A DNA stretch of 64,000 bases from Duganella sp. BJB480 (GCA_003416985.1 QVIN01000001.1:930001-994000); one strand, 5' to 3'; shown: positions 1 to 8,870, counted from the first letter of the stretch. Translations and numbers: made by a program. Notes: generated by a model not told the origin, from the sequence alone.

Positions 1-1
1 C

Positions 2-319
2 CTGGTGCGCGCCCACCTGGAAATCGTGCTGGGCGAAGGCCACGACTTCATCCCGGTGCTGCTGTACGACTGGCGCCGCCTGACTCCGGAACTGCGCGAA
101 CGCGTGCAGGTGCTGCGCGACCGCTACGATCAATTGTGGCAGGACGTGGTCAATGAATTGTCTGCCGCCGGACTGCTGCGCAGCGACAGCGCGGTGGCGC
201 GCCTGCTGCTGATGGGCGCGATCAATTACAGCGTGCTGTGGTACAAGCCGGGCCATGGATCCAGCCTGGACCAGATAGCGGAAGAGGCGGTCGCCATGTT
301 TCTGGGTTCCGAGGCCTAG
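2..319 (+). CDS. TetR-family regulator, C-terminal part (cut by window edge)
   Basis: This is the 3' end of a gene that begins before the window; 105 codons are visible. The helical sequence, with a conserved YDWRRL segment and a terminal LLLMGAINYSVLWYKPG stretch, resembles the ligand-binding and dimerisation domain of TetR/AcrR-type repressors. The DNA-binding domain is outside the window, so the family call rests on the C-terminal domain alone. The stop codon overlaps the -10 element of the next gene, upp, which is on the same strand 38 bases downstream. A role in regulating neighbours to the left is possible but cannot be judged here. Confidence 0.7.
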   Translation: MVRAHLEIVLGEGHDFIPVLLYDWRRLTPELRERVQVLRDRYDQLWQDVVNELSAAGLLRSDSAVARLLLMGAINYSVLWYKPGHGSSLDQIAEEAVAMFLGSEA

Positions 320-325
320 TATAAT
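320..325 (+). promoter_or_regulatory. -10 element of upp promoter
   Basis: A perfect TATAAT starts at the last codon of the TetR-family gene and lies 32 bases before the upp start. The -35 match is weak (TGTTTC at 297–302, 17-base spacer), so this is a plausible but unproven sigma-70 promoter. Confidence 0.5.
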
Positions 326-357
326 AAAAAGCACATACCGACCAAACAGAGCAAACA

Positions 358-1008
358 ATGAAACAAGATCCGCGTTTTCCCAACCTGTTCATCACCGACC
401 ACCCGCTGATACAACACAAGCTGAGCCACATGCGCGCGAAGGACACGTCGACCCGTACCTTCCGCGACCTGCTCAAGGAAATCACGCTGCTGATGGGTTA
501 TGAGATCACGCGCGACCTGCCGCTGACCACCCGCACCATCGAAACCCCGCTGATGACCATCGACGCGCCGGTCATCGCCGGTCGCAAGCTGGCCATCGTC
601 CCCATCCTGCGCGCCGGCATCGGCATGAGCGACGGCCTGCTGGACCTGGTGCCGTCGGCCCGCGTCGGCCACATCGGCGTGTTCCGCGACCCGGAAACCC
701 ACCAGCCGGTGGAATACCTGGTGCGCCTGCCGGACACGGTCGAACGCACCTTCATCCTGTGCGACCCGATGGTGGCGACCGGTAATTCGGCCGTGCACGC
801 GGTGGACGTGCTGAAAAAGCGCGGCGTGACCGACGACCAGATCATCTTCCTGGCCCTGGTGGCCGCGCCGGAAGGCGTCGAAGTGTTTCAGAAGGCCCAT
901 CCCGGCGTGAAGATCTACTGCGCCTCGCTCGATTCGCACCTGAACGACCACGCCTACATCGTGCCTGGCCTGGGCGATGCCGGCGACCGCATCTTCGGCA
1001 CCAAGTAA
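358..1008 (+). CDS. upp: Uracil phosphoribosyltransferase
   Basis: Upp makes UMP from uracil and PRPP in pyrimidine salvage, in the cytoplasm. The 216-residue protein has the normal family length. It carries the PRPP-binding loop DPMVATGNS at residues 136–144 and the uracil-binding C-terminal end [10 protein letters not shown]. The ILRAGIGM segment near residue 84 is also typical of the family. The gene has its own -10 element just upstream and is followed after five bases by a small Hpt-domain gene, so the two may share a transcript. Confidence 0.97.
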   Translation: MKQDPRFPNLFITDHPLIQHKLSHMRAKDTSTRTFRDLLKEITLLMGYEITRDLPLTTRTIETPLMTIDAPVIAGRKLAIVPILRAGIGMSDGLLDLVPSARVGHIGVFRDPETHQPVEYLVRLPDTVERTFILCDPMVATGNSAVHAVDVLKKRGVTDDQIIFLALVAAPEGVEVFQKAHPGVKIYCASLDSHLNDHAYIVPGLGDAGDRIFGTK

Positions 1009-1013
1009 TCATC

Positions 1014-1370
1014 ATGGCGACTCCGGCCGATCCAGAATACCGCGCCCGCCTGGCGGCGTTGAGCGAACGGTTCGCCGCCACCGTGCCGGGCACGATGGCG
1101 CAGATCACCGAGGCGCTGGCGGCTTGCCGGGCGAGCGCCGGCGATCCGCCGCCGGAACCGGAACTGCGCCGGCTTCACGAATTGCTGCACGGAGTGGCCG
1201 GCTCCGCCGGCACTTTCGGCTTCGGCATGCTGGGGCAGCAGGCGCGGCGCATCGAGCACATGGTGCGCGGCGTGCTGACAGAGCATACCGGCTGGCCGGC
1301 GGTCATTCCGGAAGTCGAACAGCTGCTGAATTGGGCAGCCCGTGACCCGCAAGCAACAGACTACGAGTAA
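1014..1370 (+). CDS. Small Hpt (histidine phosphotransfer) domain protein
   Basis: The 118-residue protein is a single Hpt domain. The motif LHELLHGVAGSAGTFGF places the phospho-accepting histidine at residue 59, in the HGVAGSAG context typical of Hpt four-helix bundles. Such proteins relay phosphate between hybrid histidine kinases and response regulators in the cytoplasm. No kinase or regulator is adjacent; the nearest gene is upp, five bases upstream. Its partner is therefore elsewhere and may be one of the hybrid kinases of this genome, for example the one at 48706. The assignment to Hpt is good; the pathway is unknown. Confidence 0.8.
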   Translation: MATPADPEYRARLAALSERFAATVPGTMAQITEALAACRASAGDPPPEPELRRLHELLHGVAGSAGTFGFGMLGQQARRIEHMVRGVLTEHTGWPAVIPEVEQLLNWAARDPQATDYE

Positions 1371-1523
1371 GCGTGCGCTTGATCCATATCAAATGACGTA
1401 GGATTAAGTTGTCTATAGTGACAAATACACCCTGGGAGACGGGCGGTTGATCGATGGAAGGTTGGCGTTTTTGCTGGGTTTCTACCAAAAAAAATCTGCC
1501 TTTGCATTTATTTTCGCGAAAAC

Positions 1524-1551
1524 GTGCTTTTCTCTCGTAAATGGGTATAAT
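1524..1551 (+). promoter_or_regulatory. Promoter of the cold-shock gene
   Basis: A perfect TATAAT lies at 1546–1551 with a poor -35 (GTGCTT at 1524–1529, 16-base spacer). Transcription from here would give a 5' leader of about 100 bases before the csp start, in keeping with the long leaders of cold-shock mRNAs. The whole 1371–1656 gap is AT-richer than its surroundings and holds no other gene. Confidence 0.55.
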
Positions 1552-1656
1552 GCGGGATCGTTTAGATTCAAGAGTAGTGCAGTTTGTCTGTCATTTCTTT
1601 CTTGCCTCAAACGATATCACGGGCGCAAGCCCAACTTAACTGAAATAGGAATTGTA

Positions 1657-1860
1657 ATGGCAACTGGTATCGTAAAATGGTTCAATGATTCGAAGGGCTT
1701 CGGCTTTATCACCCCGGACGAAGGCGGCGAAGATCTGTTCGCTCACTTCTCGGCGATTCAGTCCGCAGGCTTCAAGTCGCTGCAAGAGAACCAACGCGTT
1801 TCTTTTGAAGTGACCGCTGGTCCTAAGGGCAAGCAAGCTTCGAACATTCAGCCACTGTAA
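1657..1860 (+). CDS. Cold-shock protein, CspA family
   Basis: This 67-residue protein is a single cold-shock domain that binds single-stranded RNA and DNA and acts as an RNA chaperone. Both nucleic-acid binding motifs are present: RNP1 as KGFGFITP (residues 13–20) and RNP2 as DLFAHFSAI (27–35). The start at ATGGCAACTGG follows an AGGA ribosome site and gives the canonical [10 protein letters not shown] terminus; an open frame runs further upstream but the extension has no homology to the family. The gene is monocistronic, with its own promoter and a strong terminator. Paralogues are usual, so the exact cspA/cspD name is not given. Confidence 0.95.
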   Translation: MATGIVKWFNDSKGFGFITPDEGGEDLFAHFSAIQSAGFKSLQENQRVSFEVTAGPKGKQASNIQPL

Positions 1861-1884
1861 TACGCTGAATCAAACGAAATAAGA

Positions 1885-1911
1885 AATCCTCGGTATCCGA
1901 GGATTTTTTTT
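1885..1911 (+). terminator. Intrinsic terminator after the cold-shock gene
   Basis: A perfect 9-bp stem (AATCCTCGG / CCGAGGATT) with a TAT loop is followed by a run of seven T. Confidence 0.93.
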
Positions 1912-1945
1912 CGCCCGCGTTTTTGTGCGGGCTGTTAAATAAGCA

Positions 1946-2857
1946 TCACTTCCAGGATTTGCGCCAATAATCCGGCTGCGCATACGTGTGCCGCAGGAAA
2001 TCCACGAAGGCGCGTATCCGCAGCGGCAGATGGCGGCGCTGCGCGAACACCGCGTAGATATCGTTACCCGGAGCGGAATGCTCGTTGAGCACCGTCTGCA
2101 GCTTGCCCGCTTCGATCTCGTTACCCACTTCCCACATCGACCGCCATGCCAGGCCTTTGCCGGCCAGCGCCCAGTCGTGCAGCACCTGGCCGTCGTTGCT
2201 GCCCATGTTGCCGCTGACTTTGACCACCACGTTCTTGCCGTTGTCGCGGAAGGTCCAGCCGCGCTGGCTGCCTTCGCTGCTGATCGCCAGGCAGTTGTGC
2301 TTGGCCAGGTCGGCCAGCGACCTCGGTTCGCCGTGCCGCTTGAGGTAGGAGGGCGCGGCCACCACCACCCGTTCGTTGTCGGCCAGCTTGACGCTGACCA
2401 GGCTGGAATCGGACAGGCTGGCGATGCGGATCGCCACGTCGATGCCTTCGCCGACGATGTCGACCACGCGGTCGCTCATGTTCAGCGTGACGCTGACGTC
2501 GCGGTGCTCGGCCAGGAAGGAGGGGATCAACGGCGCCACGTGCTGGCGCCCGAAGCCGGCCGGGGCCGAGATCATCAGGTGCCCGGTGGCGTGCGCGCTG
2601 CGCTCGGCGACGGCGGTTTCGGCCTCCTCCAGCTCGGCCAGGATGCGCTGGCAATCCTCCAGGAAGGCCGCGCCCTCGTTGGTCAGCGCCAGTTTGCGCG
2701 TGGTGCGTTGCAAAAGTTTGACACCCAGGCGGGTTTCCAGCGCGTCCAGCCGGCGGCCGATCATGGCCGGAGCGATGCCCTCGGCGCGCGCGGCGCCCGA
2801 CAGGCTGCCCTTGGAAACCACTTCGACGAAGGTGGAAATCTGTCTGAATTGACCCAT
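1946..2857 (-). CDS. LysR-family transcriptional regulator
   Basis: The 303-residue protein has the usual LysR length and order: an N-terminal winged helix-turn-helix (about residues 1–60, with FVEVVSKGSLSGAARAEG) and a C-terminal periplasmic-binding-like effector domain (about 90–295). It belongs to the subgroup with RTTRKLALTNEGAAFLEDC after the recognition helix. It is transcribed away from aceB with a 201-base intergenic region between them, so it may control malate synthase or itself. This layout is suggestive only, because many LysR proteins of this subgroup regulate unrelated divergent genes. Confidence 0.9.
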   Translation of the reverse strand: MGQFRQISTFVEVVSKGSLSGAARAEGIAPAMIGRRLDALETRLGVKLLQRTTRKLALTNEGAAFLEDCQRILAELEEAETAVAERSAHATGHLMISAPAGFGRQHVAPLIPSFLAEHRDVSVTLNMSDRVVDIVGEGIDVAIRIASLSDSSLVSVKLADNERVVVAAPSYLKRHGEPRSLADLAKHNCLAISSEGSQRGWTFRDNGKNVVVKVSGNMGSNDGQVLHDWALAGKGLAWRSMWEVGNEIEAGKLQTVLNEHSAPGNDIYAVFAQRRHLPLRIRAFVDFLRHTYAQPDYWRKSWK

Positions 2858-2990
2858 GGAGTGCCTAGCCCGTCACTTGTGATAAAAACGCATAGATGAT
2901 GTGATTTTTAGTCTCGTTTGCATAACTTATTAGTGAATATACTGTAAAACATATCAAGGCGTAACTGAGTCCGCACACTAAAACTTTCGG

Positions 2991-3019
2991 CGTGCAACAA
3001 GAGGGCCAGTGCTTATAAT
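2991..3019 (+). promoter_or_regulatory. Likely aceB promoter
   Basis: A perfect TATAAT at 3014–3019 lies 39 bases before the aceB start; the -35 region (CGTGCA, 17-base spacer) is weak, as expected for an activator-dependent or regulated promoter. The rest of the 2858–3058 spacer is AT-rich and holds no clear LysR dyad that can be named with confidence. Confidence 0.5.
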
Positions 3020-3058
3020 TAGTTTGGTTGCTAATATTTTTACTATCGGAGAGACCTC

Positions 3059-4657
3059 ATGACGCAGTCCACCATCAATCTGCCGGCAGGCATGGAAATC
3101 ACCGGCGAGATCAAGCCTGGCTACGAAAACATCCTGACCATCGAGGCACTGTCGCTGGTGGTGAAGCTGACCCGCGAGTTCGAAGCGCGCCGTCAACAAC
3201 TGCTGGCCGTGCGCGTCGAGCGCGCCAAGCGCCTGGACGCCGGCGAGCGTCCCGACTTCCTGCCCGAGACCGCGCACATCCGCGCCGGCGATTGGAAGAT
3301 CGCACCGATTCCGAAGGCGCTGGAATGCCGCCGCGTGGAAATCACCGGCCCGGTCGAGCGCAAGATGGTCATCAACGCCTTCAACTCGGGCGCCGACAGC
3401 TACATGACCGACTTCGAAGATTCGAACACGCCGAACTGGGACAACCAGATCACCGGCCAGATCAATATGTTCGACGCCGTGCGCCGCACCATTTCGCTGG
3501 AGCAGAACGGCAAGTCCTACAAACTGAACGACAAGATCGCCACGCTGGTGGTGCGCCCACGCGGCTGGCACCTGGACGAGAAGCACGTGCTGGTCGACGG
3601 CAAGCGCATCTCCGGCGGCATCTTCGACTTCGCGTTGTTCATGTTCCACAACGCCAAAGAGCAGCTGGCGCGCGGCGCCGGCCCATACTTCTACCTGCCG
3701 AAGATGGAATCGCACCTGGAAGCGCGCCTGTGGAACGACATCTTCGTGATGACGCAAAACGAACTGGGCCTGCCGCAAGGCACGATCAAGGCCACCGTGC
3801 TGATCGAGACCATCCTGGCCGCCTTCGAAATGGACGAGATCCTGTACGAACTGCGCGAGCACAGCTCGGGCCTGAACGCCGGCCGCTGGGACTACATCTT
3901 CTCGTGCATCAAGAAGTTCAAGCTGGACAAGGACTTCTGCCTGGCCGACCGCGCCAAGGTGACGATGACCGCGCCGTTCATGCGCGCCTACGCCTTGCTG
4001 CTGCTGAAGACCTGCCACAAGCGCAACGCGCCGGCGATCGGCGGCATGGCCGCGCTGATTCCGATCAAGAACGATCCGGAAAAGAACGAGGTGGCCATGG
4101 GCGGCGTGCGCAACGACAAGGCGCGCGACGCCACCGACGGCTATGACGGCGGCTGGGTCGCCCACCCGGGCCTGGTGGAACTGGCGATGACCGAGTTCAC
4201 CAAGGTCCTGGGCGACAAGCCCAACCAGATCGACAAGCAGCGTCCCGACATCGACGTCACCGCCGCGCAGCTGCTGGACTTCAAGCCGGAAGCGCCGATC
4301 ACCGAAGCCGGCCTGCGCTACAACATCAACGTCGGCATCCACTACCTGGGCAGCTGGCTGGCCGGTAACGGCTGCGTGCCGATCCACAACCTGATGGAAG
4401 ATGCGGCCACGGCGGAGATCAGCCGTTCGCAAGTGTGGCAGTGGATCCGTTCGGACAAGGGCGTGCTGGAAGACGGCCGCAAAGTCACGGCCGACATGGT
4501 GCGCGCGATGATCAAGGAAGAGCTGGTCAAGGTGCAGCGCGATGCGCCGGGCGGCGACGGTCCGACCTACGTCCGCGCCGGCCAGATATTCGAGGAGATG
4601 TCGACCTCGACCGAGTTCGCGGAGTTCCTGACCTTGCCGCTGTACGAAGAGATCTAA
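3059..4657 (+). CDS. aceB: Malate synthase A
   Basis: Malate synthase condenses glyoxylate with acetyl-CoA to malate and is the second enzyme of the glyoxylate shunt, needed for growth on acetate or fatty acids. The 532-residue protein matches the A-isoform length. Visible markers are the RPRGWHL segment with the conserved arginine at residue 166 and the MEDAATAEISRSQ stretch (446–458) carrying the catalytic acidic pair. The start follows a GGAGAG ribosome site. A strong terminator follows directly. No isocitrate lyase gene is in the window. Confidence 0.97.
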   Translation: MTQSTINLPAGMEITGEIKPGYENILTIEALSLVVKLTREFEARRQQLLAVRVERAKRLDAGERPDFLPETAHIRAGDWKIAPIPKALECRRVEITGPVERKMVINAFNSGADSYMTDFEDSNTPNWDNQITGQINMFDAVRRTISLEQNGKSYKLNDKIATLVVRPRGWHLDEKHVLVDGKRISGGIFDFALFMFHNAKEQLARGAGPYFYLPKMESHLEARLWNDIFVMTQNELGLPQGTIKATVLIETILAAFEMDEILYELREHSSGLNAGRWDYIFSCIKKFKLDKDFCLADRAKVTMTAPFMRAYALLLLKTCHKRNAPAIGGMAALIPIKNDPEKNEVAMGGVRNDKARDATDGYDGGWVAHPGLVELAMTEFTKVLGDKPNQIDKQRPDIDVTAAQLLDFKPEAPITEAGLRYNINVGIHYLGSWLAGNGCVPIHNLMEDAATAEISRSQVWQWIRSDKGVLEDGRKVTADMVRAMIKEELVKVQRDAPGGDGPTYVRAGQIFEEMSTSTEFAEFLTLPLYEEI

Positions 4658-4665
4658 GAAAGACC

Positions 4666-4688
4666 AACGGCCCGCAAGGGCCGTTTTT
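4666..4688 (+). terminator. Intrinsic terminator after aceB
   Basis: An 8-bp stem (AACGGCCC / GGGCCGTT) with a GCAA loop is followed by a T run. The complementary strand offers only AACGGCCC without a long T run, so it works mainly for aceB, though gloB converges on it. Confidence 0.88.
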
Positions 4689-4690
4689 CA

Positions 4691-5497
4691 TCAGAAGTCA
4701 TTTTTCCACAAGCGCAGCGCGGTGAAGGTGGCCAGCGGCGTGTCGATGCGGTCCAGCCTTCCGGCGCGCAGCAATTGTTCGGCGATGGCCGGCTCGCGGT
4801 AGCGCAGGAAGGGATTGGTCGCCTTTTCCACGCCTATCGTGCTCGGCACCGTCGGCACGTTGTGCTCGCGCTTGTCGGTCTCCACCTTCACCCGTTCCTG
4901 CAACGCCAGGTTGTCCGGCTCCACCACGCGCGCGAAGCGCAGGTTGGATAGCGTATATTCGTGGGCACAGAAGACCTTGGTATCATCCGGAAGCGAGGCC
5001 AGTTTGCCGAGCGAGCTGATCATCTGCGCCGGCGTGCCCTCGAACAGGCGGCCGCAGCCGCCGGCGAACAGCGTGTCGCCGCAGAACAGCCAGGTCGGCT
5101 CGCCGTCGGCTGGCTCGCGCACGTAGGCGATGTGGCCCATGGTGTGGCCGGGCACGTCCAGCACCGACAGCCGCAGCGCCAGGCCGGGCACGTCGATCGT
5201 CTTGCCTTCGCCGACCGGCAAGGTGATCGCGGCGATGCTCTCGTTGCGCGGACCAAAAACGGGAACCTGATAATGCTGTAATAATTCAGGAACGCCCCCA
5301 ATATGGTCAGCGTGGTGATGGGTGAGTAGAATGGCGGTGAGCTTGAGCCCGTTGGCCTGGAGGGCCGCCAGTATCGGCTTGGCGTCGCCGGGGTCGACGG
5401 CGGCGGCGTGGACGCCATCGTGGATCAGCCACAGGTAGTTGTCGTGGAACGCTGGAACCGTCAGAACACTGAGTGCTTGAATAGATGAATTGGTCAT
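4691..5497 (-). CDS. gloB: Hydroxyacylglutathione hydrolase (glyoxalase II)
   Basis: GloB hydrolyses S-D-lactoylglutathione to D-lactate and glutathione, finishing methylglyoxal detoxification in the cytoplasm. The 268-residue protein is a metallo-beta-lactamase fold with the metal-binding motif THHHADH at residues 59–65, the second-metal region VPGHTMGH near 116–122 and [11 protein letters not shown] at 140–150. The C-terminal half carries the glutathione-binding FLRYREP region. It is transcribed away from the methyltransferase–rnhA–dnaQ genes with only 21 bases between starts, a layout common in betaproteobacteria. Confidence 0.96.
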   Translation of the reverse strand: MTNSSIQALSVLTVPAFHDNYLWLIHDGVHAAAVDPGDAKPILAALQANGLKLTAILLTHHHADHIGGVPELLQHYQVPVFGPRNESIAAITLPVGEGKTIDVPGLALRLSVLDVPGHTMGHIAYVREPADGEPTWLFCGDTLFAGGCGRLFEGTPAQMISSLGKLASLPDDTKVFCAHEYTLSNLRFARVVEPDNLALQERVKVETDKREHNVPTVPSTIGVEKATNPFLRYREPAIAEQLLRAGRLDRIDTPLATFTALRLWKNDF

Positions 5498-5518
5498 TGG
5501 ATCGCAAAAAGGCTAGGC

Positions 5519-6298
5519 ATGGACAAGGCAGGATCTGAGAAATCCATTATAGCGCTGGAAGGCTGGCTGCAAACGCCCGCCGGTGTGTACTTGCGTGAGT
5601 GGGAACAAACCTGTCTCGATAATTTAACAGCCGATATCTTCGGATTCAACGCCGTGCAAATCGGCATGCCGCAAATCGATGCACTGGCCGCCAACCGCAT
5701 GCCGTACAAGCTGCTGGCCGACCGCAAGGTGCGTCCCGTGACCAGCCCGGCGCAGCGGCCGGTGTCGCTGACGCTGGACTACACCGAGCTACCGTTCGCT
5801 TCGCAATCGATCGACCTGGTGGTGCTGCCGCACGTGCTGGAGTTCTCCACCGATCCGCACCAGGTGCTGCGCGAGGTCGAGCGGGTGCTGATCCCGGAAG
5901 GGCAGGTCATCATCTGCGGCTTCAACCCGGCCAGCCTGTGGGGCGCGCGCCACGTGCTGCGGCGCGTCGGCGGAACCTCCTTCCTGCCGCGCACGGAGGA
6001 GCTGATCTCTATGCCGCGCATGAAAGACTGGTTAAAATTGTTGAACATGGGCTCCAGCCAGAGCCACTTCGGCTGCTACGCGCCGGCCTGCCGCACAGAA
6101 AAGTGGCTGCATCGCTACGCATTCATGGATAATGCCGGGCCGCGCTGGTGGCCGTACTTCGGCGGCGTGTACATCGTGCAGGCGATCAAGCGCGTGAAAG
6201 GCATGCATTTGATCGGTCCGGCTTGGACCAAGAAAACAGCGACGGCCCCCGCGGTCGTCCCGGCAACAAATAAAAGGCGGGAACAGCAGGATGGATAA
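5519..6298 (+). CDS. SAM-dependent methyltransferase next to rnhA
   Basis: This 259-residue protein has a class I methyltransferase core (Methyltransf_11 type): the [19 protein letters not shown] stretch corresponds to motifs post-I/II, and [15 protein letters not shown] to motif III. The usual N-terminal glycine-rich SAM loop is poorly conserved. The gene is found next to gloB and rnhA in many betaproteobacteria but its substrate is not known. Its end overlaps the rnhA start by eight bases, which indicates translational coupling. Confidence 0.82.
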   Translation: MDKAGSEKSIIALEGWLQTPAGVYLREWEQTCLDNLTADIFGFNAVQIGMPQIDALAANRMPYKLLADRKVRPVTSPAQRPVSLTLDYTELPFASQSIDLVVLPHVLEFSTDPHQVLREVERVLIPEGQVIICGFNPASLWGARHVLRRVGGTSFLPRTEELISMPRMKDWLKLLNMGSSQSHFGCYAPACRTEKWLHRYAFMDNAGPRWWPYFGGVYIVQAIKRVKGMHLIGPAWTKKTATAPAVVPATNKRREQQDG

Positions 6299-6731
6299 GG
6301 TAGAGATTTTTACGGACGGCGCATGCAAGGGTAATCCCGGCCTCGGTGGTTGGGGCGCTTTCCTGGTGGCCGACAGCGCCGAGAAGGAAATTTGCGGCGG
6401 CGCCCGCGACACCACCAACAACCGCATGGAACTGCAGGCGGTGATCGAGGCGCTCAACGCGCTCAAGCGGCCGTGCATGGTGACGCTGCACACCGACAGC
6501 CAGTATGTACAAAAAGGCATCAGCGAATGGATCCACGGCTGGAAGGCGCGCGGATGGAAGACCGCCGCCAAGGAGCCGGTCAAGAACGAGGACCTGTGGC
6601 GCGCGCTGGACGCCGCGCAGGCCATGCACACCGTCGAATGGCGCTGGGTGCGCGGCCACAACGGCCATCCGGGCAACGAGCGGGCCGACATGCTGGCCAA
6701 CCGCGGCGTCGAACTGGCCCGCGGCCGATGA
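6291..6731 (+). CDS. rnhA: Ribonuclease HI
   Basis: RNase HI degrades the RNA strand of RNA–DNA hybrids. The 146-residue protein starts [17 protein letters not shown], with the catalytic aspartate at residue 9; the other acidic residues are glutamate 47 (in NNRMELQA), aspartate 69 (in HTDSQYV) and the aspartate in NERADMLA near the C-terminus. The [10 protein letters not shown] basic loop is present. It overlaps the upstream methyltransferase gene and lies 53 bases before dnaQ, the arrangement seen widely in proteobacteria. Confidence 0.97.
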   Translation: MDKVEIFTDGACKGNPGLGGWGAFLVADSAEKEICGGARDTTNNRMELQAVIEALNALKRPCMVTLHTDSQYVQKGISEWIHGWKARGWKTAAKEPVKNEDLWRALDAAQAMHTVEWRWVRGHNGHPGNERADMLANRGVELARGR

Positions 6732-6784
6732 GCGGCCACGGCCTGTTATACTCCTGCGTCCGGATGTAGCCACCACAGAACACT

Positions 6785-7501
6785 ATGCGCCAAATCGTAC
6801 TCGATACCGAAACCACCGGCATCAACCCCAAGCTGGGCAACCGCATCATCGAGATCGGTTGCGTGGAGCTGAACAACCGCATGCTGACGGGGAATAACTT
6901 CCACGTCTACATCAACCCGGAACGGGAGTCGGAAGAGGGCGCGTTGAACGTCCACGGCCTGACCACCGAGTTCCTGAGCGATAAGCCGAAATTCCATCAG
7001 ATCGTCGAAGACCTGCGCGCCTACATCCAGGGCGCGGAAGTCATCATCCACAACGCGCCGTTCGACCTGGGCTTCCTGAATCACGAATTCAAGCTGCTGA
7101 ACCTGCCGGACTTTTCCAGCCACATCGGCGGCGTGATCGACACGCTGGTGCATGCCAAGGAACTCCATCCCGGCAAGCGCAACTCGCTGGACGCGCTGTG
7201 CGACCGTTATGGCGTGTCGAACTCGCACCGCAAGCTGCACGGCGCGCTGCTCGATGCCGAGCTGCTGGCCGACGTCTACCTGTCGATGACGCGCGGGCAG
7301 AACAGCCTGGGCATGGACGCGGAGGAGGAAGTGGTGAGCGGCGCCGAATTGCTGGAGCCGGTGCCGCTGGCCGACATCATCTTCCTGCCGGCGTCGGAGG
7401 ACGAACTGGCGGCCCACGCGGCCACGCTGGCGGGGCTGGACAAGGCCGTCAAAGGCCAGTGCATCTGGACCGCCACCACCACGCCGCCGGCCGCGGCGTA
7501 A
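6785..7501 (+). CDS. dnaQ: DNA polymerase III epsilon subunit (3'-5' proofreading exonuclease)
   Basis: The epsilon subunit proofreads for the replicative polymerase. The 238-residue protein has the DEDDh exonuclease motifs: DTE at residues 7–9, HNAPFD with aspartate 94, and HGALLD with histidine 152 and aspartate 157. The C-terminal tail (about 175–238) is alanine-rich and is where the alpha subunit normally binds. The gene follows rnhA on the same strand and precedes a valine tRNA gene. Confidence 0.96.
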   Translation: MRQIVLDTETTGINPKLGNRIIEIGCVELNNRMLTGNNFHVYINPERESEEGALNVHGLTTEFLSDKPKFHQIVEDLRAYIQGAEVIIHNAPFDLGFLNHEFKLLNLPDFSSHIGGVIDTLVHAKELHPGKRNSLDALCDRYGVSNSHRKLHGALLDAELLADVYLSMTRGQNSLGMDAEEEVVSGAELLEPVPLADIIFLPASEDELAAHAATLAGLDKAVKGQCIWTATTTPPAAA

Positions 7502-7571
7502 GAAAATGCGGGAATTTTCGCTTTCGGCCTTCCCCTCCTGGCAGGTTGTATGCGATAATTCGCCCCGCTTC

Positions 7572-7646
7572 GGGAGGTTAGCTCAGGGGTAGAGCACTGC
7601 ATTCACACTGCAGGGGTCGCAAGTTCGAAACTTGCACTTCCCACCA
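7572..7646 (+). tRNA. tRNA-Val (CAC)
   Basis: The 75-base gene folds as a full cloverleaf. The acceptor stem GGGAGGT pairs with ACTTCCC (one G·T pair), followed by discriminator A and an encoded CCA. The D-arm reads TAGCTCAGGGGTAGAGCA. The anticodon stem CTGCA/TGCAG holds the loop TTCACAC, giving anticodon CAC for valine GUG codons. The T-arm is GCAAGTTCGAAACTTGC. A GATAAT hexamer at 7554–7559 could be its -10 element. A strong terminator follows. Confidence 0.96.
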
Positions 7647-7665
7647 GAATTTAGTAAGAAAATCA

Positions 7666-7697
7666 AAGGCCTGCGTCAATCGACGCGGGCCTTTTTT
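7666..7697 (+). terminator. Intrinsic terminator after tRNA-Val
   Basis: A 12-bp stem with one G·T pair (AAGGCCTGCGTC / GACGCGGGCCTT) and a four-base loop is followed by a T run. A close relative of this hairpin occurs at 26886–26918. Confidence 0.9.
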
Positions 7698-7855
7698 GTT
7701 GTGATGAGAATAGTACAGAGCAGCACGGATAATTTTTCCCGTTCGTATTCTTCGGCAGTGCGCTCGGTATCCAGTAGATAGTTCGGTCCTGTTCCCAACT
7801 ACCAATCACCTACGCTTTTGCGCCGAATCGCCCGCAATGAAGCTTCCTTGAATCG

Positions 7856-7897
7856 AAGGCCGATGATGATTCGATTGCGATCATCGACGGCCTTTTT
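7856..7897 (+). terminator. Second hairpin with T run on the plus strand
   Basis: An imperfect long stem begins AAGGCCGATGATG and returns as ATCATCGACGGCCTT before TTTTT. The T run is on the plus strand, so it would stop plus-strand reading rather than the minus-strand lipoprotein gene that ends at 7919. It may act as a back-up stop after the tRNA. The stretch 7698–7855 holds nothing else recognisable. Confidence 0.5.
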
Positions 7898-7918
7898 AAT
7901 CTTGGGGATGTTAAGGCT

Positions 7919-8287
7919 CTATCGCTCCCAGTGGCCGCGCGACCATTCCCATTCATTGTGGTGCCAACTCCAATGGCCAGGAATCCAGTAGTGTGAGGGG
8001 CTGGGCGCGACCGTGATCTGCTCAACGATTACGGCAGGCATCGGGCGCGCGGAGCCTTGATACCAATGTCCCGACTGCCAGCGCCATCCATGGTCACGCC
8101 ATGCCCAGTGACCTTGCACCCAAGCGTAGCCTGACGCTGGGGGGGGCGGAATCACTTCCTGGATAGGCGCCGGGGCTTGGCGTACAACGGTTGGTTGCTC
8201 GTGGACCACGACGCGCTCTTTGACGACAGTCGTGCAGCCGCTCAACGCGACAGCAAATGCGGCCGCATAAAATAATTTTTTAGTCAT
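7919..8287 (-). CDS. YXWGXW-repeat lipoprotein
   Basis: The 122-residue protein begins with a lipoprotein signal peptide (MTKKLFYAAAFAVALSGC, lipobox LSGC) that would anchor it in the envelope. The mature part has a short proline-rich linker and two tryptophan-rich repeats, GYAWVQGHWAWRDHGWRW and HYWIPGHWSWHHNEWEW. They match the YXWGXW repeat pattern found in small proteins of Burkholderiales. The function of this family is unknown. It is transcribed towards the tRNA and downstream of another envelope-protein gene on the same strand, 55 bases away. Confidence 0.85.
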   Translation of the reverse strand: MTKKLFYAAAFAVALSGCTTVVKERVVVHEQPTVVRQAPAPIQEVIPPPPASGYAWVQGHWAWRDHGWRWQSGHWYQGSARPMPAVIVEQITVAPSPSHYWIPGHWSWHHNEWEWSRGHWER

Positions 8288-8342
8288 TTTTTAAATGTCC
8301 TTGTTTTATAGTGGGGAAAGACGGTCTGAACCCTGACCGAAA

Positions 8343-8870
8343 TTATTGTTGGCCAACTGGCTGATTGTGTTTGGCGATTTCATTGCCCACGTAGCCGCCA
8401 CCGACGGCGCCGGCGATAGCTGCCAGGGTGCGGCCATTACCGCCGCCAACATGACTGCCCACGAAGCCGCCGAGCAGGGCGCCGATGCCTATGCCGAGCG
8501 GGCTGTTCTGAGCGACCGGAGCGGGTTGCTGATATGCGGGGGCTGGCCGGTAGTCCCGGGCCTGCTCGGCTTGTGCCGGGTGGACACGGTCGCTGTCGTA
8601 GGCGATTTCCTGGCGACGTGGGTATTCATGGCGCACGATGGTTTTGTATCGAACCACCTCGCGCACGGTTGGGGCAGGCGCCGCCTGCTGTGCCAGCGGG
8701 GCGCTTGCGTTGTTCGCCATGTCTGCTGCCGGATTGGATACGGCCGCACCATGTGAGTTGGGCAGCAGCCCGGTAATCGCTGCGGCGCCAGCCAGACTGA
8801 CCAGGGTCAGGGAGACTGCGGCGGCTGCCATCAGTGGGTGAATGCGATTCGAGGTGGCGGCGGTTTCCAT
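8343..8870 (-). CDS. Glycine-zipper membrane protein
   Basis: The 175-residue protein has an N-terminal membrane segment (about residues 14–37), a proline/alanine-rich middle, and a C-terminal glycine zipper (GIGIGALLGGFVGSHVGGG … AAIAGAVGGGYVGNEIA) typical of the Gly-zipper_2 outer-membrane family. Such proteins sit in the envelope; no specific role is known. The chosen start has a GGAG ribosome site seven bases upstream; the frame stays open for 35 more codons but that extension lacks any membrane or family feature. It lies upstream of the YXWGXW lipoprotein on the same strand. Confidence 0.8.
   Translation of the reverse strand: METAATSNRIHPLMAAAAVSLTLVSLAGAAAITGLLPNSHGAAVSNPAADMANNASAPLAQQAAPAPTVREVVRYKTIVRHEYPRRQEIAYDSDRVHPAQAEQARDYRPAPAYQQPAPVAQNSPLGIGIGALLGGFVGSHVGGGNGRTLAAIAGAVGGGYVGNEIAKHNQPVGQQ

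Noticed and set aside
1447..1656. N-terminal extension of the cold-shock gene
   Set aside because: The frame stays open upstream, but the promoter -10 lies inside it and cold-shock proteins start at MATGIVKWF.
7578..7805. Open frame of 75 codons on the minus strand ending in WWEVQVSNLRPLQCECSALPLS
   Set aside because: It runs antisense through tRNA-Val; this peptide tail is a known artefact of tRNA antisense translation.
7810..8025. Open frame of 71 codons overlapping the 3' end of the lipoprotein gene
   Set aside because: It is a different frame of the same strand, arginine/serine-rich, with no ribosome site.
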